Positions 27,341 to 37,025 of a stretch of 64,000 nt of DNA are shown here, in pieces. The stretch lies in contig JAAYUD010000088.1 in the NCBI GenBank assembly GCA_012517855.1, positions 62,001-126,000 on the forward strand, given 5' to 3'. The notes under the pieces are model-generated. The model saw only the letters and a program-made list of their open reading frames with translations, did no database searches and was not told the DNA's origin. Source of the DNA: Bacteroidales bacterium (lineage in GTDB: Bacteria > Bacteroidota > Bacteroidia > Bacteroidales > Bacteroidaceae). Position numbers and translations under genes: made by a program. Numbering within the stretch: position 1 is the stretch's first letter; every line of letters starts with the position of its first letter.

Positions 27341-28372
27341 CTAATCTTCTTCGGCGTCTTCCTCTTCTTTACGCTTCTTGCCGTCATATCCCCATTTCAC
27401 GTAAACAGCTCCCCACACAAAACCGGCTCCAAAAGCAGTGAACAATATATTGTCACCCTTCTTTAGACGATCTTCAAAATCCCATACACACAATGGAAGT
27501 GTAGCAGCGCTGGTATTACCATATTTTTCAATATTAATGAGGACTTTCTCGATAGGAACTTCCATCCGATGAGCCACCGCATCAATGATACGAAGATTGG
27601 CTTGATGAGGGATAATCCATTGGATATTATCCTTATTCAATCCATCTTTTTCAGCCAAAGCTGCTGTTACATCCGACATATTCTTGACTGCATACTTGAA
27701 GACCGTGCGCCCATCTTGGTAGATGTAGTGCATTTTGTTTTCAATCGTAAAATACGAAGGAGTACAAACCGAACCTCCTGCTTTCATATGAAGGAAAGGC
27801 AAGCCTTTTCCATCGGTACGCAACAGACTGTCCAAAATACCGAATTCTTCAGTTGTAGGTTCCAACAAGAAAGCAGCTGCTCCATCACCAAATATCGGGC
27901 AAGTAGAGCGATCGGTATAGTCGACCATTGACGACATTTTATCGCCACCAACGATAATCACTTTCTTATATCTTCCAGAACGGATAAAATTAGCTCCTAC
28001 TTCCATCAAATAGAGAAAACCACAACAAGCTGCTCCAAGATCAAATGCAAAAGCATTCTTAAGTCCCAGCTTATCGCACAAGATAGAAGCCGTTGAAGGA
28101 AAATGGTAATCGGCTGTAGAAGTCGAAACAATTATTAAATCAATATCATCGGGATTGGTATGAGTGCGGCGAATTAGCTGTTTACAAGCCTTACGACACA
28201 TATACGATGTACCTAATCCTTCTTCGTTTAATATTCTACGTTCTTTGACGCCAATACGTGTCATAATCCACTCATCGTTGGTATCGACCATTTTAGACAA
28301 CTCATCGTTAGTCAAAACATAATCGGGAACATATCCACCAACTCCGGTGATTACTGCATTTATCTTCTCCAT
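27341..28372 (-). CDS. fabH: 3-oxoacyl-[ACP] synthase III (KASIII)
   Basis: I start at 28372 ([29 protein letters not shown]); an upstream in-frame extension adds 16 unlikely residues. The 343-residue enzyme has the FabH catalytic triad: Cys in [15 protein letters not shown], His in [13 protein letters not shown] and Asn in [14 protein letters not shown]. It starts fatty-acid synthesis by condensing acetyl-CoA or branched acyl-CoA with malonyl-ACP. The C-terminus has an unusual acidic tail ([12 protein letters not shown]). It follows rpmF and the DUF177 gene, a common arrangement, and ends at its own terminator. Confidence 0.95.
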   Translation of the reverse strand: MEKINAVITGVGGYVPDYVLTNDELSKMVDTNDEWIMTRIGVKERRILNEEGLGTSYMCRKACKQLIRRTHTNPDDIDLIIVSTSTADYHFPSTASILCDKLGLKNAFAFDLGAACCGFLYLMEVGANFIRSGRYKKVIIVGGDKMSSMVDYTDRSTCPIFGDGAAAFLLEPTTEEFGILDSLLRTDGKGLPFLHMKAGGSVCTPSYFTIENKMHYIYQDGRTVFKYAVKNMSDVTAALAEKDGLNKDNIQWIIPHQANLRIIDAVAHRMEVPIEKVLINIEKYGNTSAATLPLCVWDFEDRLKKGDNILFTAFGAGFVWGAVYVKWGYDGKKRKEEEDAEED

Positions 28373-28406
28373 TAAATAAGTCTTAAGTTTGCAATATTTA
28401 CTGTAG

Positions 28407-28442
28407 CGGATGACAAACAAAAGAAAATTGATTTGTCATCCG
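28407..28442 (-). other. Stem-loop between rpmF and fabH
   Basis: CGGATGACAAA (28407-28417) and TTTGTCATCCG (28432-28442) form a perfect 11-bp stem with a 14-base loop. No T-run follows on the minus strand, so it is more likely an RNA processing or stability element than a terminator. Confidence 0.6.
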
Positions 28443-28472
28443 ATAATACGTTTTCATAAAAGGAGAAACCGA

Positions 28473-28658
28473 TTAAACAGCTGCTTCTTTTTCTATTGCA
28501 ACTTTACCTCTGTAATAACCACAAGAATCACATACAGTATGATATACATGCCATGCACCGCAATTAGGGCAGAGAGCCAATGTAGGAGCTACTGCATTAT
28601 CATGAGTTCTTCTTTTTGCTGTTCTTGTTTTAGATTGTCTTCTTTTAGGATGTGCCAT
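28473..28658 (-). CDS. rpmF: 50S ribosomal protein L32
   Basis: The 61-residue basic protein starts MAHPKRRQSKTRTAKRRTHD and has the L32 zinc-ribbon pattern CPNCGAWHVYHTVCDSCGYY. The cysteine-containing (zinc-binding) form is present. It is 12 bases downstream of the DUF177 gene and is the usual partner of that gene. Confidence 0.98.
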   Translation of the reverse strand: MAHPKRRQSKTRTAKRRTHDNAVAPTLALCPNCGAWHVYHTVCDSCGYYRGKVAIEKEAAV

Positions 28659-28670
28659 TTTTCTATATTT

Positions 28671-29252
28671 TTAATTATTATCTATTATTTCTTTCAAGCC
28701 TTCCCAACGTGGATCAATAGGTTGTTGTCCATTGCTTTCTTCTTCCACACTGCCGTCTTCTACAGCACTGGTTTCTTCATCCGACATCTCTTCATCCGAC
28801 GTTACAAGATGCTTTCTAAGCTGCCCCGTCATCGACTTGTTACACTTTCCTACAGGATGCACATGTTTCATCGGAACAGCCAAAACAATAAACTCATATA
28901 AAAACCACGCTACGTTGATAGCTCCTTCCGACTCGGGTATAATAACTATATCATCACCCTCATCAGCATATTTATCACCGAACTTCACTTTCAACTTGTC
29001 GTGTGCAGTAATGGATTGTTCCATTTCATCCAAACACCTATCGCATTGGACAATGACATAACCCTCACAATGGAAAGTCAATTCAAATGCCTGAGATTGA
29101 CGGACGACTTTCAGTTTTGCCTGTATATTCCCCTTCTGAATCTCAGGAGCATCAATATGAGTAAAAAAGAGACTGTCTAGCTGAAACTCAAATTCGGAAG
29201 TATCAGTCTGTAACCCCTTCAAATCGATATTATACTCATCAAACTTTCCCAT
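28671..29252 (-). CDS. DUF177/YceD-family protein, probable 23S rRNA accumulation factor
   Basis: The 193-residue protein has the DUF177 core with the paired-cysteine motif CDRCLDEMEQSI at about 75-86, followed by the second half ending in an acidic region (VTSDEEMSDEETSAVEDGSVEEE) and WEGLKEI. YceD-family genes sit upstream of rpmF in most bacteria and are linked to 23S rRNA accumulation. The order DUF177-rpmF-fabH fits. A -7 box (TAACTTTG, minus strand 29313-29306) lies about 55 bases upstream of the ATG. Confidence 0.9.
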   Translation of the reverse strand: MGKFDEYNIDLKGLQTDTSEFEFQLDSLFFTHIDAPEIQKGNIQAKLKVVRQSQAFELTFHCEGYVIVQCDRCLDEMEQSITAHDKLKVKFGDKYADEGDDIVIIPESEGAINVAWFLYEFIVLAVPMKHVHPVGKCNKSMTGQLRKHLVTSDEEMSDEETSAVEDGSVEEESNGQQPIDPRWEGLKEIIDNN

Positions 29253-29305
29253 TTTCTTTTATTTTCTAACACACAACGAAGTATTTCATTATGAATATCG
29301 GGCTA

Positions 29306-29313
29306 CAAAGTTA
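29306..29313 (-). promoter_or_regulatory. -7 box of the DUF177-rpmF-fabH operon
   Basis: TAACTTTG on the minus strand fits TAnnTTTG. No clear -33 box is seen at 19 bases. Confidence 0.5.
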
Positions 29314-29482
29314 CAAATAAAATTATTATTGCCTACTATATTTCATTAAAAATCTTCGTCTTGAATGTTTTTATATGCCGTTATATCGCCACTTTGAGTA
29401 GCAGTTTTATGTTTTCTTAATATATAAAAATTCGCACTGCTTGCCCCCCCACATTCCCACATTATGTACTTTAGCGTCAAAA

Positions 29483-29570
29483 GCGACGTATGCTCCTAAA
29501 AAATTTCAGGTCCATACGTTTTCAGAAAAACTTAAGGACGTCACAAAAGAAACTAACATACGACAATTTC
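29483..29570. repeat. Dispersed repeat block A fragment, copy 3, inverted
   Basis: The reverse complement of this stretch matches the second half of block A at about 1570-1660 and 43907-43985: CGTATGTTAG..., then TGACGTCCTTA..., then TTTTAGG..CATACGT. Here the element is truncated and in opposite orientation, between the DUF177 gene and the M1 peptidase gene. Confidence 0.75.
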
Positions 29571-29796
29571 GACTGACAAAACTCTGTTGAAAATGTCTGT
29601 ATATTATCATCATAGCAAACGACAGGAGCCACCTTCTATTGATTTATATTGCATCGGACATAGCACGAAACATCATTGACTATCAGATATTTGAATTCGA
29701 AGATGCTTACCAAAACGTATTAATGAATTCTTATGGCAAATTTGCTTACAAAATTCAAGTAAAGGAAAAACGACACAAATTAATCATAAAAAAATA

Positions 29797-29804
29797 CTAT
29801 TTTT
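29797..29804 (+). promoter_or_regulatory. -7 box of the M1 peptidase gene
   Basis: TATTTTTG fits TAnnTTTG. It predicts a start near 29811 and supports the ATG at 29833 over the in-frame TTG at 29803. Confidence 0.55.
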
Positions 29805-29832
29805 GTCCCTGCAACTAATCAATCAAAATGCC

Positions 29833-32352
29833 ATGATATCTTTAAAAAAAATCTTTTTAATAACAGTCGCACTATACTTTCCTTTTTGTGCTTCAGCCGA
29901 TCGATATTCTACTAAAATTTATACGTCCGGCGTATCGCTTGAGTTAGCTCAAAAAAGAAAAGCAGAAATTAAGAACGTACATTATCGATTATTGTTTCAA
30001 ATCCCCGAGACAAAAGAGACTCCGATTAAAGGAGAAGAAAGTATCTCCTTCACATACAATAAAGACATTTCTGATATAATACTAGATTTCAAAGCAGAAA
30101 GTACACAACTGAAAAAAGTGGAAGTAAACGGGCGCCAAGCAGCTTTCACATTCAAAAATGAACATATCATTTTAGACTCCACGCTATTCGAGCATGGATA
30201 CAATAACATCAGCATCTTATTCGTTGCAGGCGACAAACCCCTAAACCGCAATATTGATTATCTCTACACCTTGTTTGTACCTGATCATGCCCGACAAGCA
30301 TTTCCATGTTTCGACCAACCCGATATAAAAGCGCGTTTCAGCCTAACGCTCGAAGTACCAAAAGGCTGGAAAACAATAGCAGGTGGTAAGCAAATAAAAG
30401 AGACTGATTATGAAAATAGAAAAACTGTATCGTTCAAAGAAACAGAACCCATATCGACCTATCTTTTCTCATTTGTTACAGGCAAATTTGAGACAAAGAG
30501 TTGTCTCCGAGGCGGCCGACAAGTGAATGCCTATTATCGAGAAACAGATTCTAAAAAAACAGCACAACTGCCTATCATCTTCGACCAAGTGTTTTCATCC
30601 ATAAAATGGATGGAAAACTACACAAAAATACCATATCCTTTTTCAAAATATGATTTAATTATTCTGCCGGGATTTCAATTTGGAGGCATGGAACACGTAG
30701 GAGCCATTCTTTACAACGATAAGCGAATGTTCATAAGTGAGCGCCCCACCCCAGACGAAGAATTGAACAGAGTAGAACTTATTGCACACGAAACAGCTCA
30801 CAGTTGGTTTGGCGACATGGTAACCATGAAATGGTTCAATGACGTATGGACTAAAGAAGTATTTGCCAACTATATGGCATCAAAAATCTCGACACAGCAA
30901 TTTCCGAACTTCAACCATCAGCTCAATTTCTTAAAAGCATATCAAATCAATGCCCTTGAAGAAGACCGAACAGCAGGCACCCACCCCATCCAGCAACAGC
31001 TGGACAACCTGCAAAACGCGGGACTGCTATACGGTAATATTATATATCAAAAAGCCCCTGTGATGATGCGGAATTTAGAACTCCAAATGGGAAGCGAAGC
31101 TTTTCGTAGAGGGCTTCAGAAGTATCTGCGTCAATACGCTTTTTCCAATGCCGATTGGGACAACTTAATTGATATATTGAGTAAAGAAGCACCGCATGCC
31201 AAATTGAAAGAATTCAGCGAAGTATGGGTGAAACAAAAAGGCATGCCCGACATCACAGCAAAACTATCAAACGGTAAAATGATTGTCACGCAGAACGACC
31301 CTTTTAATAGAGGATGCCTGTGGAAACAACAGTTCAAAATGGCCATTTTAGCAAATGGCAATGTCACACAAATAGTAGACATTGACATGAAAGGCAGAAC
31401 AGCTACAGCCAAAGTAAAAAACGCTCGCAGCGAAAACATTATCCCAAACTATGATGGAATAGGCTATGGGAGATTTATAATAGACAACAATAACACACAA
31501 CGTTTACTTAGCGAATGGGATAAAGAAAAAGAGATTAACCGAGAAGCAATCTTAATGACCATCTACGAGAACTTTCTGATGCACAAATTACAAGCAGATG
31601 ATTGTGCGACATCATTATTAGAAGGACTGAGAAAAGAAAAGAATGCCCTAATCGCATCCACCTGCTGTAACTATCTTTCAACGATTGTATTCCAGCAAAA
31701 AGGGCAATCAAGACTCACCTCCGAACGCCAGATGTGGGAAATGAGCAATAACCACACCATCCCTTCTTGCAGACAGAAACTAAAAAGAGCCCTATTTACT
31801 CTCGCCACTGATCCTACAGTTATTGCCAATTTGTACAAACTCTGGAAAGAACAAAAAGATGAATCACTCAATGAAGACGATTACATATCACTTTCGTACC
31901 AACTAGCTTTACGCAAACAGACCGAATGGGAATCGATCATCAACGAAGAACGTGGGCGAATAAGCAATATCGACAGGCGCCGAGAATTCGACTATATAAG
32001 TCGTGGATGCACGCCGAATGAAGCAGAACAAAATAAATTATTCAACTCGCTTCTTCAACAAGAAAATAGAACGGTGGAGCCATGGGCAGAACGATTACTG
32101 ACATTGCTCAATAGCCCTTTACGCGAACAGTTCGCTAATAGATACATCACCCCAGGACTTAACGCATTGCAGGACATACAACGCACAGGTGATATATTCT
32201 TTCCGAAAGGTTGGGTCACAGCACTTTTGTCAGGGCACCAAAGCAAAGAAGCCAAAGGACTTGTCAAAACGTTCCTCATGTCTCACCCTGATTATCCCTC
32301 TGCACTAAAGAACAAACTACTACAAGCAGCCTATTATTTACTCAACGAATAA
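29833..32352 (+). CDS. Secreted M1-family metallo-aminopeptidase
   Basis: The start at 29833 gives MISLKKIFLITVALYFPFCASA, a signal peptide, and follows a -7 box at 29797. The 839-residue protein has an N-terminal beta-sandwich domain, then the M1 catalytic domain with the exopeptidase motif region GGMEHVGAILYND (usually GAMEN) and the zinc site HETAH-x18-E (AHETAHSWFGDM ... TKEVFANYM, usually NEGFA). All zinc ligands are present. It probably removes N-terminal residues from peptides in the periplasm. The C-terminal about 350 residues are helical, as in other M1 enzymes. It is a single-gene unit ending at a bidirectional terminator. Confidence 0.93.
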   Translation: MISLKKIFLITVALYFPFCASADRYSTKIYTSGVSLELAQKRKAEIKNVHYRLLFQIPETKETPIKGEESISFTYNKDISDIILDFKAESTQLKKVEVNGRQAAFTFKNEHIILDSTLFEHGYNNISILFVAGDKPLNRNIDYLYTLFVPDHARQAFPCFDQPDIKARFSLTLEVPKGWKTIAGGKQIKETDYENRKTVSFKETEPISTYLFSFVTGKFETKSCLRGGRQVNAYYRETDSKKTAQLPIIFDQVFSSIKWMENYTKIPYPFSKYDLIILPGFQFGGMEHVGAILYNDKRMFISERPTPDEELNRVELIAHETAHSWFGDMVTMKWFNDVWTKEVFANYMASKISTQQFPNFNHQLNFLKAYQINALEEDRTAGTHPIQQQLDNLQNAGLLYGNIIYQKAPVMMRNLELQMGSEAFRRGLQKYLRQYAFSNADWDNLIDILSKEAPHAKLKEFSEVWVKQKGMPDITAKLSNGKMIVTQNDPFNRGCLWKQQFKMAILANGNVTQIVDIDMKGRTATAKVKNARSENIIPNYDGIGYGRFIIDNNNTQRLLSEWDKEKEINREAILMTIYENFLMHKLQADDCATSLLEGLRKEKNALIASTCCNYLSTIVFQQKGQSRLTSERQMWEMSNNHTIPSCRQKLKRALFTLATDPTVIANLYKLWKEQKDESLNEDDYISLSYQLALRKQTEWESIINEERGRISNIDRRREFDYISRGCTPNEAEQNKLFNSLLQQENRTVEPWAERLLTLLNSPLREQFANRYITPGLNALQDIQRTGDIFFPKGWVTALLSGHQSKEAKGLVKTFLMSHPDYPSALKNKLLQAAYYLLNE

Positions 32353-32389
32353 AATTATCTATTATTAAATACATACTTCATTCTGCCAC

Positions 32390-32435
32390 AAAAGAAAACT
32401 GCCGTGAAAAGATCTTTCCACGGCAGTTTCTCTAT
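32390..32435. terminator. Bidirectional terminator between the M1 peptidase and acyl-CoA dehydrogenase genes
   Basis: AAACTGCCGTG (32396-32406) pairs perfectly with CACGGCAGTTT (32419-32429) between convergent genes. Confidence 0.85.
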
Positions 32436-32472
32436 TAAATAGTAACAGACTAAAATTGTCTGCATGATTACC

Positions 32473-34179
32473 TTAATGGCGATAAAGTTCTACATCTTCC
32501 AAACTCAAGTTCAATACAAAACGACTGTTTTTCTGAACTTCAGCTTCGGCATAACGTACATATACATTCACTGTTTTGCCAAATAGATCTGCGTCAGACG
32601 TAGCCGATTGCAAAAGCAAATGGCTCATAATAATATGTCCGGCCATTTCAACCAAATGACGAGCACAGAAATCCAAATAGCACTGATTTTTCACCTCTTC
32701 TACCTTAGCAACACTCTCGGCATATTTTTCAGTCATCGCAGCGACACGTTGTTTCAATGTTTCAAATTCAGGAGCTACAGTAGCAGCCTCGAAAGTCTTA
32801 ATCTGATTAAGATAAGAGCCATTCGTCACATAGCGGATAGCCGCAACAACTTGTAATTGGGTTGTCCCTTCATAAATAGAAGTAATACGTGCATCCCGAT
32901 ACAGACGTTCACAAGTATAGTCTCTCATAAATCCCGAACCGCCATGAATCTGAATACAGTCGTATGCATTCTGATTAGCATATTCACTTCCCATTCCCTT
33001 TGCCAACGGAGTAAGACTATCAGCAAGTTTGGAGTAGGTCTTTTGTTCCTGACGTTCTTCAGGTGTAAGCTTGCGTTCTTTCGATATATCATCAAGAGTC
33101 TTATACACATCAACCATACGAGCTGTCTCATAAAGCAAACAGCGCGAAGCTTCGAGTTTGGCTTTCATCAATGACAACATTTCGTCAACAGCAAGAAAAC
33201 TAATAATTTCCCTACCAAATTGTTTGCGATCTTTAGCATAAGCTAAAGCTTCGTTATAAGCAGCTTGTGAAATTCCCACACTCTGAGCAGCAATACCTAG
33301 ACGAGCACCATTCATCAGAGCCATCACATATTTGATGAGCCCCAATTTACGTTCTCCACAAAGTTCGCATTTTGCGTTTTTATACACCAACTCACAAGTA
33401 GGAGAACCATGAATACCCATTTTATCTTCAATACGGCGGACAGTAACACCACCATCGCGCTTGTCATAAATAAACATTGAAAGACCGCGACCATCAGTTG
33501 TTCCCTCTTCCGAGCGTGCCAAGACCAAATGAATATCAGAATCACCATTGGTAATGAAACGTTTCACTCCATTCAATCGCCAGCAATTATTAGCCTCATC
33601 GAAAGAAGCTTTCAACATTACGGCCTGAAGATCTGAACCTGCATCAGGTTCGGTAAGATCCATTGACATAGTCTCACCTTCACAAATTCTGGGAATATAG
33701 CGTTGTTTTTGCTCTTCATTGGCAAATTCGTAAATTGTCTCAGCACAGTCTTGCAATCCCCATAAATTTTCGAAAGCAGCATCAGCACGACTTACAATAT
33801 CGGCTGCAATGATATAAGGAGTAACGGGGAAATTCAATCCACCCAATCGGCGAGGCATATCAATACCCATCAATCCGGCTTTACGGCAAGCATCAATATT
33901 GGCCTTCGTACCAGAAGCATATTCTACTCGACCATTAGCACAATGAGGTCCTTCATCATCTATATCTTTTGCATTCTGCGAAATAACATTTTCACAAAGA
34001 TCGCCGATAATGGTCAGCACTTTATCATAGCTGTCCATAGCATCGTCGAAGTCTACAGGAGCAAAGTCGAAGTTATCTTTGTCTGCGAAATTACGCTCTT
34101 TCAGTTCGACAATTCTCTTCATGAGCGGATGGTTCAAGTGGTGCTTGAGTTCCGGAGTATCTGTATAAAAATTGCTCAT
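32473..34179 (-). CDS. Acyl-CoA dehydrogenase family flavoprotein
   Basis: The 568-residue protein has the acyl-CoA dehydrogenase signatures: an N-terminal helical domain, DLTEPDAGSDLQA and WRLNGVKRFITNGD in the middle beta domain, then ARLGIAAQSVGISQAAYNEALAYAKDRKQFG, QIHGGSGFMRDYTCERLYRDARITSIYEGTTQLQ and a C-terminal extension of about 100 residues as in the longer members. The catalytic glutamate region is YEGTTQ. It should oxidise acyl-CoA with FAD and pass electrons to the electron-transfer flavoprotein encoded upstream (etfB-etfA), 27 bases away on the same strand. The substrate chain length is not readable. Confidence 0.93.
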   Translation of the reverse strand: MSNFYTDTPELKHHLNHPLMKRIVELKERNFADKDNFDFAPVDFDDAMDSYDKVLTIIGDLCENVISQNAKDIDDEGPHCANGRVEYASGTKANIDACRKAGLMGIDMPRRLGGLNFPVTPYIIAADIVSRADAAFENLWGLQDCAETIYEFANEEQKQRYIPRICEGETMSMDLTEPDAGSDLQAVMLKASFDEANNCWRLNGVKRFITNGDSDIHLVLARSEEGTTDGRGLSMFIYDKRDGGVTVRRIEDKMGIHGSPTCELVYKNAKCELCGERKLGLIKYVMALMNGARLGIAAQSVGISQAAYNEALAYAKDRKQFGREIISFLAVDEMLSLMKAKLEASRCLLYETARMVDVYKTLDDISKERKLTPEERQEQKTYSKLADSLTPLAKGMGSEYANQNAYDCIQIHGGSGFMRDYTCERLYRDARITSIYEGTTQLQVVAAIRYVTNGSYLNQIKTFEAATVAPEFETLKQRVAAMTEKYAESVAKVEEVKNQCYLDFCARHLVEMAGHIIMSHLLLQSATSDADLFGKTVNVYVRYAEAEVQKNSRFVLNLSLEDVELYRH

Positions 34180-34206
34180 ATTATTTTTCTGTTATTAAAA
34201 TCGTTT

Positions 34207-35226
34207 TTATTTGCTGTGCTGTTTGTAATACTTGATCATCTTAGGAACAACCTCTTCGATAGAACCTGTAATCACATAATCAGCTATTTTATTAATAGGA
34301 GCATCGGGATCTGTATTCACAGAAATAATAATGCTACTATCTTGCATACCGGCAATATGTTGAATCTGTCCGCTAATACCGAAAGCGATATAAAGTTTAG
34401 GACGAACAGTAAGACCTGTCTGGCCTATCTGACGGTCGTGTTCAATAAAACCAGCATCAACAGCAGCACGGCTAGCACCTACTTCGGCGTGAAGCACATC
34501 GGCAAGCTTATAGATCAAAGCAAAGTTCTCTTTTGAACCGACACCGTAACCACCCGCTACAACAATAGGCGAACCCTTCAAGTTATTTTTAGACTTTTCT
34601 ACATGACGTTCAATAACTTTTACTAAATAGTCCAAAGAATCAGTATAAGCTTTCGGATCGTGATTGATCACCTCACCCTTATAATTAAGATCAAGAATCT
34701 CTTTCTTCATGACTCCTTCACGAACAGTAGCCATCTGAGGACGATGTTCTGGATTAACAATCGTGGCTACAATATTTCCTCCAAAAGCAGGACGTATCTG
34801 AAGCAACAGATTATCGTATGTCTTACCTAATTTTTTATCTTCATGGCTGCCGATCTCCAGTTCTGTACAATCGGCCGTCAAACCACTTGTAAGTGCCGAT
34901 GAGACACGAGGGCCAAGATCACGACCAATAACAGTAGCACCCATCAGAGCTATTTGTGGTTTTTCTTCTTTGAATAGATTTATCAGAATAGCCGAATGAG
35001 GAGCAGAAGTATAAGGATATAAATTCTCTCCATCGAAGATATGCACTCTATCAACACCATAAGGCAATACTTGCTTCTCTACATCTTTAAGATTGGTTCC
35101 AATAACCACAGCCTCGAGTTGACAACCCAATTGGTTGGCTAACGAACGGCCCTTGGTAAGAAGTTCCAGACTAACGTCTGCAACGATACCATCTTCTATC
35201 TCACAATATACAAATAAGTTGTTCAT
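34207..35226 (-). CDS. etfA: Electron transfer flavoprotein alpha subunit
   Basis: The 339-residue protein has the EtfA N-terminal domain and the C-terminal FAD-binding domain (PIVVAGGYGVGSKENFALIYKLADVLHAEVGASRAAVDAG, QIGQTGLTVRPKLYIAFGISGQIQHIAGM, INTDPDAPI-type NTDPDAPINKIADYVI). It forms a heterodimer with the EtfB product, and its gene follows etfB by one base. It accepts electrons from the co-encoded acyl-CoA dehydrogenase, or delivers electrons to it. Confidence 0.97.
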   Translation of the reverse strand: MNNLFVYCEIEDGIVADVSLELLTKGRSLANQLGCQLEAVVIGTNLKDVEKQVLPYGVDRVHIFDGENLYPYTSAPHSAILINLFKEEKPQIALMGATVIGRDLGPRVSSALTSGLTADCTELEIGSHEDKKLGKTYDNLLLQIRPAFGGNIVATIVNPEHRPQMATVREGVMKKEILDLNYKGEVINHDPKAYTDSLDYLVKVIERHVEKSKNNLKGSPIVVAGGYGVGSKENFALIYKLADVLHAEVGASRAAVDAGFIEHDRQIGQTGLTVRPKLYIAFGISGQIQHIAGMQDSSIIISVNTDPDAPINKIADYVITGSIEEVVPKMIKYYKQHSK

Positions 35227-35227
35227 A

Positions 35228-36106
35228 TTACCCTATTATCTTGTTATCTAACAGTTCAACAATAAGACTTTCTACATCACTTTCGCTACCATTGAGCGTT
35301 TTACTCTCCTTCGCCTGAAACACGATATTGCGTACCGCCTTCACTTTGGTAGGCGATCCATTAAGACCGCATTGTTGCAAATCTCCATCGACATCTGCCA
35401 CACTCCACTCAGCAAGATTAAGATAAGGACGTTGATCATAAAGTTCAGCATAAGGGAGTTGATCACCAAGAGCACTTTTCTCTTGTACGCCAAGAGCACG
35501 CTTGTATTTCATCACCAGGCGTGCATTACGAGGACGACAAGGAGCTGCCGAACTATTAATAGTAATAAGGATAGGAAGGGGGGCAACCACCGTCTCTACA
35601 CCTCCATCAATATGACGTTTGATAGTAATGTTTTTATTTTCTACTTTAAGAATTTCTTCAGCATAAGTAACCTGTGAAAGTCCCAATTTCTGAGCAACCT
35701 GCGGACCTACTTGAGCAGTATCACCATCAATAGCCTGACGGCCACCAATAATAATATCATAATCACCTATTTTGCGAATAGCTGTAGCCAGAGCATAAGA
35801 AGTAGCTAAAGTATCGGCACCGGCAAAAGCCCTATCGGTAAGCAGATAACCATTATCTGCACCTCTATAAAGTCCCTCACGGATAACATCTGCCGCACGC
35901 CCTGGGCCCATCGTAAGAATAGTAACGGTTGAACCGGGGAAAGCATCTTTAAGTCTGAGAGCCTGCTCAAGAGCATTCAAATCTTCAGGATTAAAGATTG
36001 CAGGTAGAGCCGAACGATTGATTGTTCCTTCGGCTGTCATGGCATCTTTCCCTACGTTGTGTGTGTCGGGAACTTGTTTTGCCAATACAACAATTTTTAA
36101 ACTCAT
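35228..36106 (-). CDS. etfB: Electron transfer flavoprotein beta subunit
   Basis: The 292-residue protein shows the EtfB signature (VLAKQVPDTHNVG, NPEDLNALEQALRLKD, YDIIIGGRQAIDGDTAQVGPQVAQKLG). It is the first gene of the etfB-etfA-acyl-CoA dehydrogenase operon, behind a promoter that matches the Bacteroides consensus exactly. In the heterodimer it binds AMP or the second flavin, depending on the Etf class; which class this is cannot be settled by eye. Confidence 0.97.
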   Translation of the reverse strand: MSLKIVVLAKQVPDTHNVGKDAMTAEGTINRSALPAIFNPEDLNALEQALRLKDAFPGSTVTILTMGPGRAADVIREGLYRGADNGYLLTDRAFAGADTLATSYALATAIRKIGDYDIIIGGRQAIDGDTAQVGPQVAQKLGLSQVTYAEEILKVENKNITIKRHIDGGVETVVAPLPILITINSSAAPCRPRNARLVMKYKRALGVQEKSALGDQLPYAELYDQRPYLNLAEWSVADVDGDLQQCGLNGSPTKVKAVRNIVFQAKESKTLNGSESDVESLIVELLDNKIIG

Positions 36107-36148
36107 ACTATAAATCTTATTTTATTAAAAATCGATATTTTTGAGGTG

Positions 36149-36179
36149 CAAAGTTACTCATTTGCTTCATACTGACAAA
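36149..36179 (-). promoter_or_regulatory. Promoter of the etfB-etfA-acyl-CoA dehydrogenase operon
   Basis: On the minus strand TTTG (36179-36176), 19 bases and TAACTTTG (36156-36149) match the Bacteroides consensus exactly. The predicted start near 36142 gives a leader of about 36 bases. Confidence 0.75.
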
Positions 36180-36244
36180 CTAACTTTGTGAAAAATGCAC
36201 AAATTACATCATTTTGAGCAAGAATAAAACAGATTATTGCATAA

Positions 36245-36290
36245 AATAAAAAATAAGGTGCAACATTTTCAAATGCTACACCTTATTGAT
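36245..36290 (-). terminator. Terminator downstream of rprY
   Basis: On the minus strand AATAAGGTG..GCATTT pairs with AAATG..GCACCTTATT and is followed by a T-rich run. Confidence 0.85.
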
Positions 36291-36319
36291 TATAATAAAA
36301 CCTATTCGGTCATTTCCTT

Positions 36320-37021
36320 TTAGATGGTAGGTTCGGGAGTAATCAATTTATACCCCTTGCCGTGAATGTTGATAATTTCTATAGAATCATCATCTTTCAA
36401 GTGTTTGCGCAACTTTGTGATGTAAACATCCATGCTGCGAGCATTGAAATAATTGTCATCTATCCAAATAGTCTTCAGAGCGAAATCGCGTTGAAGTATC
36501 TCATTGGCGTGAGCACAAAGCAAACTTAAAAGTTCAGATTCCTTTGTAGTAAGCTTCGTCTGCTTTTCTCCACAAGCTAAGATTTGCTTCTGAGTGTCAA
36601 AAGTAAATTTACCGATTTTGTAGATATTGCTTTCTCTGCTCTTTTTACCACGAACCCGACGAAGTATCGCTTCAATACGGAAAGTAAGCTCTTCCATACT
36701 GAATGGTTTGGTAATATAGTCATCAGCACCAATCTTAAAGCCAGCCAAGATATCATCTTTCAATGTTTTTGCCGTCAAAAAGATAATAGGTACATCAGCA
36801 TTAATAGCACGAATATCTTGAGCTAATGTAAATCCATCCTTTTTCGGCATCATCACATCAAAAACGCAAATATCAAATTTGCTTTTCAAGAAAGCTTTGT
36901 AGCCTGCTTCACCGTCGGGATACAATTCAGCAGTATAACCTTTTGCCTGCAGATACTCTCTCAGGAGCATGCCAAGATTTTCATCATCTTCGCACATCAA
37001 AATACGTAGTTTCTCGTCCAT
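36320..37021 (-). CDS. rprY: Response regulator RprY (OmpR family)
   Basis: The 233-residue protein has a receiver domain with the acidic pair EDD, phospho-acceptor Asp in CVFDVMMPKKDG, Thr in FLTAKT and Lys in DYITKPFS, then an OmpR-type winged helix (KLTTKESELLSLLCAHANEILQRD...ARSMDVYITKLRKHLKDD...NIHGKGYKLI). It closely resembles RprY, the regulator first described in B. fragilis. It is translated 4 bases after rprX and ends at a terminator. Confidence 0.95.
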   Translation of the reverse strand: MDEKLRILMCEDDENLGMLLREYLQAKGYTAELYPDGEAGYKAFLKSKFDICVFDVMMPKKDGFTLAQDIRAINADVPIIFLTAKTLKDDILAGFKIGADDYITKPFSMEELTFRIEAILRRVRGKKSRESNIYKIGKFTFDTQKQILACGEKQTKLTTKESELLSLLCAHANEILQRDFALKTIWIDDNYFNARSMDVYITKLRKHLKDDDSIEIINIHGKGYKLITPEPTI

Positions 37022-37025
37022 ATTG

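Noticed and set aside
29591-29816. Open plus-strand frame of about 75 codons upstream of the M1 peptidase gene
   Set aside because: It has no start codon near its 5' end, overlaps the peptidase gene's -7 box and lies in AT-rich DNA; chance is the better explanation.
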